Shown here: positions 1 through 10,813 of the stretch, piece by piece
How positions within the stretch are numbered: the stretch's first letter is position 1
Layout of the letters: the number at the start of each line of letters is the position of its first letter
NCBI RefSeq assembly: GCF_020283565.1
Contig: NC_060059.1
Span: forward strand, 10,919,501 to 10,983,500
Source: Trifolium pratense
Taxonomy: Eukaryota > Streptophyta > Magnoliopsida > Fabales > Fabaceae
DNA length: 64,000 nt
Reading direction: 5' to 3'
Notes under the pieces: generated by a model
Databases searched by the model: none
The model's input: the letters and a program-made list of their open reading frames with translations, nothing else
What the model was told of the DNA's origin: nothing
Program-made: the position numbers and the translations under genes

Positions 1-3000
1 CAGTAAAAACTTTCCGTCATTGAGTATTGAGCATACATAAATCGACATCAGAATGAGGAATCATACCTTATGAATCCAACAGCAACAATTTAGTCAACGG
101 TGATTATATAATTTATGCAATTTTTAATCCACCATCTATGTCTTTGCGCAATCTCGAAACACTTTCAAATAAGCATCAAGATGGTTACTTACTGTTGGTT
201 CTCTTGGCATCTTAAATTGTAAATATTTACTATCCGAATTCCGAACTAGTTGCATGTTAGTCCAATTGCTAAGTGCTATTTGCATATATATATGTATCTT
301 CTTTTTACATTATGCTGATTGTTCTGATCTGACACATGATATAACTTACCCTGTATGTAGATTTCCTTAAAAGCTTATATGATGCATGTTAGCAAACACA
401 TTTTGTTAATGTGACCCGAGATTTCTTCTCTGCTTTTCCTTACTTGGTATGCTGATACTAAGATTATTTCTTCAAATCTTTGTAATTTCATTCTTTTTGT
501 CAAGTAGTCTAGTCGTCAAAGTTTAACCCTTTAAGGTGAATAGGTAGGGAATTCTGGGTTTGAATCTCAGTTCCTAACTGTTGTATGCTTACGGGGACAA
601 TTTTTTGTAATTTCTATTTTGAAAAATTAGTAAATCACCCAATGACGTATATGATGCTATATTAAGCATGTAAGTACCCGACAAGTTTTCCTTGACTTGT
701 AAAATGAATTTTGTTTGTGCCTTAAAATATGAATAATGGGGGATCAAAAACCATGATTTCAGATTTTAATGAAAATATTTTCTAGGGACTAAAATTAAAA
801 TGTGTGCATTTTCAATAAAGAAAATTAAATTAACATTTTAAAGGTTTGAAAGCCAAATTATTTATTTTTCTGTCATTGAAACTAAAATTTGCTGGTTTTA
901 TAGAGGCCAAAAATAGATTTAACACCATAATTTTCTTCCATGTCTTGGTGTTAAAATTAGGTAGCTGCATCTTGAATTCTGCTGAGGCAATTAGTTTGCT
1001 GAGTTTATGACAAATATTTGTGTAATTCTTTGGAACAAATTATACAAATAACTTTGAGAAGGTAATCAAGGGGTTGCTCTCCTTCTTTCTGCTAAAGTAT
1101 TTTTATGAGTTATTATTAGCTTATTTTCACAAGTTTATTAAAAAATTGCATTTATACATAACTATTTACATGATAAACATGTATTTGATTAAATTATTCA
1201 GTCAACACTGATCAATTTATGTTCTCTAAATGTCAGTTTAGTTTGTGTGCTTTGTCTTCCAGGTTGTGTATAGAAAACATTTTAATACTGGTGGACAAAA
1301 CTGATCACAGAAATTCAACTGTGGACAGTTTGGAATATATCCTAGTTTTTTTTATATATTATTAAGGATAGTAAGAATTAATTTTTTTTTTGTAAAAGTG
1401 GAAAAAATAAATGATACTGTAAGATAGGGAATTTGTTTTTTGTGAGTGGAAAATAGCAAATCTTTGCTGTGAGAATGTAGGAGTACAACTATAACTTAGC
1501 TCAATTATTAAGAGTGCTTTGCTTTAATACTCAAATGGATGGTTTTCTTTCTTCCTTGAAAAGGTCTTGACAAATTGATATTCCCTTCTTCATTGACAAA
1601 TCAAATCGTAAGATTATAACCAGCTACAACCGCATGCAAGATTTCGTAGCATTTCACCGCTTTTGTGCATCTTTGAACAAGGGTTTAAAATCTCATATTA
1701 TAGTATCAACTAATTGATATGTTTATTTATTCACCCATTTCAGCATCTAGGTGTCCTATCCTATCTCTAGACAAGTCATAGTTCAAAAAATTTAATAAGG
1801 CAAATATGCACTATTTAAGAATTTTTTATTTGTTGAAAAGCGTATTTTTTACATTTTTAAGAGGTTGACTACACAAATTTTAAGATACGTTTTGAGTTCC
1901 TTAGCTAATACTCCAGAAATACTATTAAAATTTTCTTAATAATAATAGTAATAATAAAATCGTGGCAAAGTTATACTAATTTATCTTGAATTTTTTGTTA
2001 TTGCACTTAATGCTAATGGATATATGCTCTCACAAAAATCAGCCGTTATAATAAGCATGTAAAGTTGTAAAGGCAAACCTATAAAGATCCTTTAATCACT
2101 ATTCACCATATATGTTTAGAAAACTCAAAACATGAAACATATAACAACAAATTAGTTTTAACCTTATAATTGTCTAGGGAAACAGATTTTGTGATAAATA
2201 AAGATTTTTTCTATAAGAGATTGAACTTGAGTACTCCGATTGATTAAAAAACTTTAACTAAATCTCTTTAATTATTTGAATATAAAGAGAAAAACAGAAA
2301 CAAAGATTTGGGTTCGTTTAAGAAGCACAACAACAATTGACAAACATTACTAGTTTTAATCATATAGAATTTTCTTCAAAATTATGGCTAATATCACAAA
2401 TAAATTTTCGTTCTTCTTTTGGTATTTTAAGGCTGTTATTTTCACCAACAAATCAACAACCTATTTTTAACTTGACATTCACCAAGACATCATGTTTCTT
2501 GCATGGGAAGCTTACGTAATACAAGATTCTTACAACTTGGTTTTGTTTAACTAACTATGAGTCTTTGTTGAATCCTATACCATCCATGATTCTCCTATGT
2601 AAAGCCCTAATGTCAAGTTTCATTTTTCACCCTTCTTTTTACAATGAACAAAAAATGTTCCCTATAGTGTGATTGTTAAGTTAAATTCGTTTGTTTCAGA
2701 GATCTAAGTGGAGACAAGAAAGTGAGAATTGATCCTTGCCATGAAAACTAAGAAAAAGTAACCTCATTAGCGGCTGTTAGGAATATTATCCATATGGAAT
2801 TAATTTACTTTTAATTCATTTTACTCTCTAAACTGAGTTGTTCACTTTGAACGAGTCTGATCGCACAAAAAACATATCTTCGAGTTTATTTTAAATAATG
2901 ATAACATTGCTTAAGGAATCAATCAAAGGAAAGTTTATCTTAGGAATACAAGTTAACCATTTGTTAATGTAAAAAATACACCATTTTCTCAAACAGACTT

Positions 3001-3110
3001 ACTTTTTTTTATTCTTTAATGACCAATGTTGTAACTTGTAAGGGCAGTGTTAGCAATTCTCATTTTCAAAATATTCTTGTTTTCCATCTTTCCTTTTCAC
3101 ACTTGGATAA
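1..3110. other. Intergenic, A/T-rich
   Basis: I see no supportable gene here. Apart from one SINE-like insertion (490-603) the stretch is A/T-rich with short homopolymers and no long open frame that begins with ATG. The left edge could belong to a gene outside the window, but no coding signal reaches in. Confidence 0.6.
490..603 (+). mobile_element. SINE-like insertion with target duplication
   Basis: The insert is flanked by the same 11 bases, TTTGTAATTTC, at 479-489 and 604-614. Inside is a tRNA-like box A (TAGTCTAGTCGT near 507) and a box B (GGGTTTGAATC near 557), as in tRNA-derived plant SINEs. The 3' end is T-rich and not a clean poly(A), so this is an old copy or an atypical family. 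Confidence 0.55.
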
Positions 3111-3114
3111 ACAC

Positions 3115-3122
3115 TATATAAC
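3115..3122 (+). promoter_or_regulatory. Probable TATA box
   Basis: TATATAAC lies about 90 bases before the ATG at 3209 and is followed by a C/T-rich stretch, as expected for a plant core promoter with a short leader. Confidence 0.5.
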
Positions 3123-3208
3123 ATTAAAACAATCTTCTGCAACTCTTGTAGTGTGCTCCACCCCATAATCTTCTCTTAGCTTTAGCCTCTTTTCGAGTAC
3201 ACAATTCT

Positions 3209-3895
3209 ATGGAAAACAACAACAGTTCATCAAATTCTTCTGTGTGCACCAAAATCCGTCATGTCTTTGCAAGCAATCCTGCTGTCCGAGCCATTCAAAA
3301 AATCTCGAGCTTCAATCAAGAACACAAACATGTCACCAATGGTTCAAATTCTCCATCATCTCTCCCTAAGACAGTTAGTGTCCAAACAAAACCACATCAT
3401 CCTACACATCACAAGGCTCAAACAGAAACATCATCAGATGCAATCCCTATCATGTTTGATTATCCGACACCTGCATACAAAGAGAATGGATACTCAAAAG
3501 CAGTTCCAAGTGTAGCAAAAGCAAAAGGTGCTTCAACTCTTGTTGGAAGTTCAGAAAGAGAAACAAAAGTTTCTGCCAAGAGTGAATTACCTCAACAACA
3601 TGCTCCCAAGAAAGCAGTGGCACAAAATGGTAATCAACAAGGTAAGGAATCAGTGGATATTAATGACACTTTCAAAGATTTCATTCAACGCGCTAAGAAA
3701 AAAATCAGAACCGTTTCGAATATCGGTAGGGGTCAGAACAACCCTGCAGCTGCTCCAGATCACGAGATTCATCATGGTAATACTGGCAAAAATGAAAGCC
3801 TTGAAGACCATTTTCAGGACTTCATTCATCGCGCTAAGAAGAAGATCAGAACCACAACAACAGTTGGAAAGACCGGTTCCATGAGAAGAAATTAA
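3209..3895 (+). CDS. Uncharacterised protein with duplicated FxDFIxRAKKKIRT motif
   Basis: Single exon, 228 residues, starting at an ATG soon after a TATA box. I do not recognise a named family. The N-terminus (about residues 12-36) is a compact region with VCTKIRHVFASNPAVRAI, followed by a low-complexity S/T/H/K-rich middle. The C-terminal third holds two near-identical basic amphipathic segments, FKDFIQRAKKKIRT (155-168) and FQDFIHRAKKKIRT (202-215), each followed by a short V/T..G stretch. There is no signal peptide or membrane segment. The strong base count, ATG context and internal motif duplication argue that it is real. The motifs could bind a partner or nucleic acid, or carry a nuclear-import signal; that is inference only. 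Two overlapping frames on the same strand are shadows. Confidence 0.8.
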   Translation: MENNNSSSNSSVCTKIRHVFASNPAVRAIQKISSFNQEHKHVTNGSNSPSSLPKTVSVQTKPHHPTHHKAQTETSSDAIPIMFDYPTPAYKENGYSKAVPSVAKAKGASTLVGSSERETKVSAKSELPQQHAPKKAVAQNGNQQGKESVDINDTFKDFIQRAKKKIRTVSNIGRGQNNPAAAPDHEIHHGNTGKNESLEDHFQDFIHRAKKKIRTTTTVGKTGSMRRN

Positions 3896-5367
3896 GGATA
3901 TGATTATTGAAATGAGGAGTGTCTCAAAAAATGTCCATTAATAAGCTGGTGATGGTAAAGTGTTATGTGATGTATCATATCTAGGTAGCTGAGTGCAGAT
4001 AAAAATAAGATCATAGTCTGTTGTGGTTTGCAAGCCTAATATTTATTTTATATCTCGTATTTGTGCTAAATTTGAAGAGTTGAACTTTTAATTCAATGGG
4101 TGGATTTGTGAAATTTAATGTTTATAATGATATGATATGTTATTATTGAATGGAGTAATTCTACCAAGAGTTACTAGAGTGATTTGACCCCCTTATATAT
4201 ATGTTTTTTTTTTTTTTTTGAAACACCACTATATATATGTTGACATCTTAATCTAATATCTATTGGTTATAGATGCCTACTTCAAAGAACTACAAATTCT
4301 CTTTTTGCATATCATGGTGTCATCTATTTTCAACCAGTAGTTAGAACAAAAATAAAATAAAATGTTAAGTAGCAATTTTTCCAGGATCCTGCAAAGAAAT
4401 AATTTGGTTAGCAAAATTATCACTTTATATTGTTTCTATAGAGTAGAAAGAACTTTTGCATTCATTTTCCAGACATGCTTTTAAGGATGGTATGTTGATA
4501 ACAGGTGGTCTCTTTTAATAAGGTCCCATCTCTTCAATACAGTACACACACCATGGAGGACAGTCACATTGTTCATAAAAAAGTAGCAAACAAAAAGTTC
4601 TTATATTGTATACCTGAACAAGGCTTGTCCACATTTCATTATCCTAAGCAAGAGTACATTGCCAAACAAGCACACCTACTTGGCATCATGCTCTCATTTT
4701 CAATGACCTGTGTTCTACCAACTAGACACAAAATCCATTTATGGAGAAGGCATCAGAATACAATGTATATTCATTGTAATAAAATTGTGCAGGCTCCAAG
4801 AGGCAAATTCGTTATGGAATTATAATATAGAATGAACTGAAAATATTTGTTGCAGTCAAAACCAATGGAATATTGTATTATATTACTATACTACTGTAGA
4901 GCTTCGGTGGAGAGTTAGAAGCAGAATTAAAAGGAGATGTTTAAATTTTGATTAAAGATGTCAAATCTCTTGGTGATCCCAAAAAGATTTGAAAGAAGCA
5001 ACTTCCTGGGTCAATAAAGAACAAGTCAAATATGCATCAGAGAATACAAATATAATTCCACATTGCAGAGTTCAAAGGAGTTAACCATCAAGTATTTTAG
5101 AAACAGTTTCCAAATGCTATTGTAATGTGTATATACATCAGCTAGAACTTTTGTGCCGCAATGCACAGATTGCCATTATATTTAAAGATGGTAATATTTT
5201 GTAGCCTTCAAGTTTCGATACGATTAATAATTGAATATCAACAATATCAAAATCGTTCTATTTAAATGGTAAAAGAAATAACTAAATATTTGCAAAAACA
5301 GACCACTTTTTTAACAATTTATTTACAACTATAACTGTCATGTCCAGAGTAGTGCTTGATCTATGTC
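3896..5367. other. Intergenic between convergent genes
   Basis: This holds the 3' flanks of the motif-duplication gene (+) and the FRS gene (-). It contains one tail-only retroinsertion (4194-4241). A 106-codon frame at 4505-4825 opens with GTG and has no coding character. Nothing else was recognised. Confidence 0.6.
4194..4241 (-). repeat. Tail-only retroinsertion (12-nt duplication)
   Basis: TATATATATGTT occurs at 4194-4205 and 4230-4241. Between them are 24 bases that are 14 T followed by GAAACACCAC. Read on the minus strand this is a 10-base stub plus a poly(A) tail inside a target-site duplication. Confidence 0.55.
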
Positions 5368-8081
5368 TTATGATGATGGATCATTCATGTGGTGTTGTGC
5401 CTGCAAAAAGAATATATGGGCAAAAAAATTACTGATAATATATTAAAATTTGACCATATTATCACAAAAGAAATAACCAATACCTGTAAAAGTTCAGAAC
5501 AGGAAACATTCTGGTTTCTGATTTGAGGACAATATAGAACCTACGAAACAAATATATTGCATCAGCTATTTCCACAATGTAAATGTTCAAATAAAAATGA
5601 AAGAGCACCATGTTCTATATTTTCATCACCTGGCTGGCATCACCAAGATGTTCTTCATTATCAATTTCTTGAACAATAGGTGTACATAATAAGCCCTGCC
5701 ATAAAAAATCCAAAACTACATTTATTTATACTATAAAATTAATACACGCACACATAGCTCTTGTATTTAAATAGAGAAAATAAATTTGCAAATTTCAAGA
5801 TCACCTCTTCTTGACATTGATCATTTTTATTTTCCTGGTTGTTCTTTTGTTTGTTTCTTGCAAGCTTCTTCTTCAAAATTTGATCAATATTAGATGTTTT
5901 CCTTTTCAAAGGAGGACACCCATTACTTTGAGTTACTGTCGGATCAAGCATCCTAGTTACATGGTTTGGAACTGAACTAAGTTCATGTGCACTTCTAGAG
6001 GAGGGTTCTTTACAAGTCAACACATTTTTCAAGTCCTTGATCAAATTCAGCACTTTCAATAAATCATCTTCAGAATTTATCATTGTAGAAGCAACTTCAT
6101 AAAAGGCATCACATGCTATATTAACACGTTGCAATTCTTCAAAACCACGTTTAATCAGTGTATATCTCCGCTTTACATACTTCATCCACCGTGGAAAAAT
6201 ATAATAAGGCGGCACCGAATCTGTTTTGCCAACGAGCTTAAGCACACAAAGAATGTGTCTGCATAAAATTCCTTTAAACTCAAATAAGCAACATGTGCAC
6301 CGCAATTTGAAGTCTTTTTCATTGAAAGATACCTTAAACACCACATCCTTAATTTTCTCATTTACTTTCTTATTTTCAGTAACAGAGAATATTGAATTTG
6401 AGTCCTCCAATCTCTCAAAGCTAGTATTACAATACATCATAGAAGAAACCTCTACTTGAAATTCTATGAATTTTGCATTGGTAAATGCCTTCTGGAATTG
6501 GATCTCAAAGCCAAAATGACTTACACAAGCAATTGTTGTGTTAAATGAATCAAAATCAGCCATGCTTTCCTTTTCGATTTTATCATTCAATGCAGTGTCA
6601 TACTGTTCAACAAATAGCTTCAATGTTGTCTTTGAGTTTACATACCCATCAAAATACGAGTCTATACTTTCACTCCTTTGTGTAGTCGACATTCCAGCCC
6701 AAAATGTTTCTTTCACATACACAGGAACCCAACGATGTCGCTCATCAAATAACCCTTTTAACCATTCATTGTCATGCAGTTTATAATGTTCAACCATATT
6801 TCCCCACCTCTCTGTGAAATCACTTTTGCTCAAAGAGTCATATACCACACCATCCAAAAGTGTTTTGATAGACTCATAACAAGAGTGTTTACCCAAGATT
6901 TCTGGAACCTTTTTCATTATATGCCACAAGCACCATAGATGACGAGCTTTCGGAAAGACATCCTGAATTGCGCTTTTCATCGCGCTATCCTCATTAGTAA
7001 TTATGCCATTTGGAGCATGTCCATGCATACATTCTAACAATCTTGTGAACAACCAAGTAAGAGTTTTAGTATCCATGTTCGACAATATTGCACACCCTAA
7101 CAAAATAGACTGGCCATGATGGTTCACTCCAACAAAAGGGGTCAATGGCAAGTCATATTTATCTATTGAATAAGTGGTGTCAAAAGTTATAACTTCACCA
7201 AAATATTCATATGCAGCCCTACTCCTCGCATCTGCCCAAAATAAATTTTGTATAATCCCTTTGTCATCCATATCCATTGCGCAATAAAATTGACTATTTT
7301 GCTTTTGCATTCTATGAAAAAAGCTATGAATTGCATCAACATCTCCTCTCCCAAGTCTTAGCCGCCTTACTTTGGGTACATGGTTTCTACAATCTTTTTC
7401 TCCAAGAGTAAGATTCTCAAACCCATTTGTTTCAACAGCCACAGACTGAAGATTTTTGCCAACACTATTCGCAACTTGATCATTAAGTTCTAAACGAGGA
7501 GGCCCCAAACTCTCATCCAATCTAAAATACCGTCCTTTGGCAAAGCCAAGTTCATGATTATGTTCCAAAACAACTCTTGAAACAGTAATTGTTCCATCTA
7601 AAGCCATACATGCATTCAACCTAGCCCGACATTGTGTTTTCGAAGTAAGATATTGCTTCGAAGGATTCTTCGAAGTACTAACGTACCTTCTCGAACAATT
7701 ACAAGCTAAAGTAAAATATTTCTTTCCATCATCTCCGTTTTTCGAACTTATTTTTCCAACTCCGAAACCAATATTTTTGGCATAATTCATATAATACCTA
7801 GTAACTTCTTCTTCAGAACTAAATGTCATCCCAGTTCTAGGTTCTTCATCTTCACATGCAACAGTTGCAGCTAAATTATCATTATTACTATTACAGTTTC
7901 TGTTTCCTTCATTTGTTTTCTCTTTATCAGAAGATGCAACTATTTCTTCCACTAATTGCAATAATTTTCAAAAACAAAAAAAGCTTAAATTAATCAACTA
8001 AACATAAGAAATCATAATCAATGTGCAAAAAAATTTCTCTCTTATGATATGAAAAATAAGTTAGTAGAAAAATTACTTACT
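5368..8081 (-). CDS. FAR1-related (FRS) transposase-derived transcription factor
   Basis: FRS/FHY3-FAR1 family: nuclear proteins derived from MULE transposases that act as transcription factors, best known in phytochrome A signalling. Coding pieces (minus strand): the single base A at 8081, then 7951-5805, 5695-5630, 5540-5484 and 5400-5368. They join in frame to 767 residues. The N-terminal FAR1 DNA-binding domain spans about 42-135 and ends near HNHEL. The MULE transposase core follows, with FDTTY (257-261), TNEDSAM (319-325) and the HLWCLWHI block. A SWIM zinc finger has C552, C554, C564 and H566. The acidic N-terminus and basic C-terminus are usual for the family. The ATG is assembled across an intron: exon 1 ends ..AAATCA and exon 2 begins TGGAAG, giving ATGGAAGAA in frame. 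If that splice is wrong, the first in-frame ATG is at 7829 and still keeps the FAR1 domain. The last three small exons were found by frame and splice signals. Confidence 0.88.
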
Positions 8082-8084
8082 GAT

Positions 8085-8099
8085 TTAAAGCGAACACAT
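8085..8099 (-). promoter_or_regulatory. Minimal upstream ORF in FRS leader
   Basis: On the minus strand a 4-codon uORF (ATG TGT TCG CTT TAA) ends three bases before the A that becomes the first base of the FRS start codon after splicing. Such a short uORF just before the main start could lower initiation or require reinitiation. It is seen directly; its effect is inference. Confidence 0.45.
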
Positions 8100-8475
8100 T
8101 CGTGTGATAAAATTGGTTGAAGAGGAATTAGGTCACAGCTTCGATTTGGAAGCTTCTGCAAAAATGATACCGTGGTAATTACGGCGGAGGAAACGTTATG
8201 GCGAGACGGTTATGAAATTATGAAGCGTTGAAAACGGTGCGATTTGGAGAAAGTGGTGAAGAAGGGTTTCGTAGATGGAGGAGAGATCGTGGGTTCGTGG
8301 GTTACGATTTACCGATTCGTGCACTTCGTGTCCTTATTTTCTTTCTTTTTTTTTTTCTTTTTGTCGAAATGCAGTTGTTTCAAGGGCCGTGAAAACATGG
8401 GTCGTAGTTTTGGTCTGAGACTGGCTGGGCCTAGTTTGTTGTCAGTTTAGTTTGGGCCATACCCTGTTTTTCAAG

Positions 8476-8711
8476 GATGTTTTCTCTCCCCACCCCCCGT
8501 GATTCTTTTATACCCCCTGAATTTCCAATTTTACCCTTGCAAAAAACTTCGGTTTATAGAAACCGAAGTTTTTTTTGCCTTGAAAACCAAAATTTACTCA
8601 AAATTTGTACTAGAAAAAATTCGGTTTCTGCGAACCGAAGTTTTTTGCAAGCGCAAAATCGGAATATTGGGGGGTATAAAAGAATCACGGGGGGTGGGGA
8701 GAGAAAACATC
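8476..8711. mobile_element. MULE-type MITE, palindrome-rich family, copy 1
   Basis: A 236-bp element with terminal inverted repeats of about 40 bases starting GATGTTTTCTCTCCCC and ending in its complement, flanked by a 9-bp duplication TTTTTCAAG (8467-8475, 8712-8720). Nine-bp duplications and long inverted ends are typical of Mutator-like elements. The interior carries two palindromes of the type TTCGGTTT..AAACCGAA. A diverged sister copy lies at 46835-47085. It sits in the 5' flank of the FRS gene. Confidence 0.85.
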
Positions 8712-8750
8712 TTTTTCAAGGTCAAGTGAGAGAGACCATCGTTGGGTAAA

Positions 8751-9240
8751 GTTAAGTGCAATGTCGATGCGCTTTTTGATGATAATAAAGTGGGGATAGG
8801 TATGTGTATTCGTGATCATAAGTCATATAACTTCGTTTTGTCAAAAAAAAAAAAGTCATGTAACTTCGTAAAGGCAAAAACTATGTGCACTCTCCCTTGC
8901 TTAGTGTAAAAGAAGGTGAAGTTCTTGGATTGTTACAAGCTATCCGGTGGATTGTCAATATAGAATTGGACAATGGCTTTTTTGAATTGGATGCGAAGGT
9001 TGTTGTTCATAGTTTCAATAAGCCTTCTTCTAATGACCTTTCCTACTTTGGTTTTATTACTATTAAAGATTGTATTAGTAGCTTAAATAGTTTTTGTCCA
9101 AACTCGTTGATTGAGTTTTCTAATAGGCAAGCTAATGTAATTGTTATGAATTAGTAAGAGCGGATATGTATACGGCTAATCCTTAAGCGTTAGAATTGAT
9201 GTCAAATTGTATTGTTGATGCTTTTTATAGTGATATGAGA
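8751..9240 (+). pseudogene. RNase H-like (RVT_3 type) fragment, dead
   Basis: Frames read KCNVDALFDDNKVGIGMCIR (8754 on), then LSVKEGEVLGLLQAIRWI, FELDAKVVVHSFNK and EFSNRQANV, and after a frameshift ELVRADMYTANP. This order is that of the RNase H-like domain attached to plant non-LTR reverse transcriptases (PF13456 type): GIGMCIRD, E.LGL..A, DAK.VV and RQAN. At least two frameshifts and in-frame stops break it. One frameshift comes from a poly(A) tail-only insertion at 8836-8852. There is no upstream reverse transcriptase next to it, so this is an isolated remnant. Confidence 0.7.
8820..8868 (+). repeat. Tail-only retroinsertion (16-nt duplication)
   Basis: The direct repeat AAGTCATATAACTTCG (8820-8835) and AAGTCATGTAACTTCG (8853-8868), one mismatch, encloses TTTTGTCAAAAAAAAAA. 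The insert breaks the frame of the RNase H fragment. Confidence 0.6.
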
Positions 9241-9294
9241 TGACTTTGTTTCCTTAAAAAAAAAAAATACTACTATTATATATACTGATTTTTG

Positions 9295-9298
<4 letters not shown>

Positions 9299-9365
<67 letters not shown>
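9299..9365. repeat. (TA)n microsatellite
   Basis: An almost pure TA dinucleotide run of about 65 bases. It produces a spurious tyrosine/isoleucine-rich frame on the minus strand. Confidence 0.95.
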
Positions 9366-9368
<3 letters not shown>

Positions 9369-10124
9369 TGTATAACTGATTTGGTGATTTCATTAAAAAA
9401 TAAAATAAAATAAAAAAGATAATTAATAATGTATAAATCAATCACAAATTATAATTTATACTACTTTTAAGTTAAATATCATGAAAGTCAAACTTATTAA
9501 ACCATTGAATAAGTATGATTTAGTGACGATTTATACAATATAATTTTTTTAAAATATTAGTGCATATGAATTAATAATTTATAAAAGATAAATAAAAGTA
9601 CTATAAAGCATTACTAGCGTGTGACAATTTTTTATCAAAAGGAAAAGAAAGACTAAACACAAAACTAAGCAACCTGCTGCCTACAACCCTCTTACACTTC
9701 TACAAGTAGGATAATATCTAATTGAAAATGAGAAGTTCATATCTTCGTAAAGCCTCCATTAGTGGCTCCAAACATTGTCGATCAATCAACACATTCATTT
9801 CATTCGAACTAATCAAATTCAAAGGTGACTTAGAGTCGAATTGAACATTTTTCACACTAGAAGGATTTTCACTATAATCACAATCTGATTACAACACAGA
9901 CTAAGACTACCTAGTCCTAGATTTCCAGCCTTACCTTGGTCGGAAGCCAATTATTAACGAACCTCCACGCAAAAATAGAGACTTTTGAAGAAATTAATTT
10001 ATTCCAAATTATCTTCGTTATCCACTTATCTGAAAAATTTTAAATAGTAAGTTTTTTGTAAAAAACTTATAGAAAAGTTTCACTTTTTAAATAAATTTTT
10101 TCGTTAAATGGAATGCTTAAAGAG

Positions 10125-10215
10125 TGTCTCAAGAGCACTCGTTAACAAATGGTGAGGGGTTTGGGTAGTACGCTATAGGTCCTGAGTTCGATCTCCAGTC
10201 ATTGTAAACCAAAAA
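10125..10215 (+). mobile_element. Degraded tRNA-derived SINE
   Basis: A box B-like GAGTTCGATCTCC near 10185 is preceded by GGTTTGGGTAGTACGC and followed by a run of A. This is a plant SINE pattern. The target duplication is not resolved. Confidence 0.45.
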
Positions 10216-10772
10216 AAAAATACCGTATATAAATAAATGGAAATTAATAATTTTGCTTTAAAAAATTATAATTTGATATTTATTTTTGAGTTATTACATG
10301 TTATAATACAAAGTTTCTACGATCGTTTTGCTTAGAGGGCTAAATTTTGTTACCACTTAAACTAATTAATGGTTGCTATTTGGTATTTATATTTTTTTTA
10401 AATGAAGTGACAAACACTAAATCACTTAAACTCACATACATTGTAAGGTTACATGTTTGAACTCTACTGAACTGAAAATATTTAATCTAACAATATCAAT
10501 ATTATCAGTTGAACTAAGATTTATGCACCGATGTTTATATCTTTAATAGTTACAAATGTTAAAATTCGGTTTTCTTTTATAAAAGAAGCAAAACACGAGT
10601 AAAAAACCCTAAGAAACAACACATGATGTGCTACACCCTAAATCATCAAAATGAAGATGCAACTTAAGGGATCACAAGAATGATCAAGAATAGACCAAGA
10701 GAAACTATCGCTATGACCTAAAAAAAATACACATTATAATTCAATGTCGACATTTGTGTTTTTCACATCACA

Positions 10773-10813
10773 AGTATGCATTGATTTTATTTTTTGACAA
10801 CAGTATGCAATGA
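10773..10813 (-). repeat. Tail-only retroinsertion (12-nt duplication)
   Basis: AGTATGCATTGA (10773-10784) and AGTATGCAATGA (10802-10813) enclose TTTTATTTTTTGACAAC, which on the minus strand is a GTTGTC stub plus an A-rich tail. Confidence 0.5.

Noticed and set aside
4505..4825. 106-codon frame on the plus strand
   Set aside because: It opens with GTG, has no promoter or family resemblance, and its composition is that of random A/T-rich DNA.
9202..9441. 79-codon minus frame
   Set aside because: It is only the translation of the (TA)n microsatellite.
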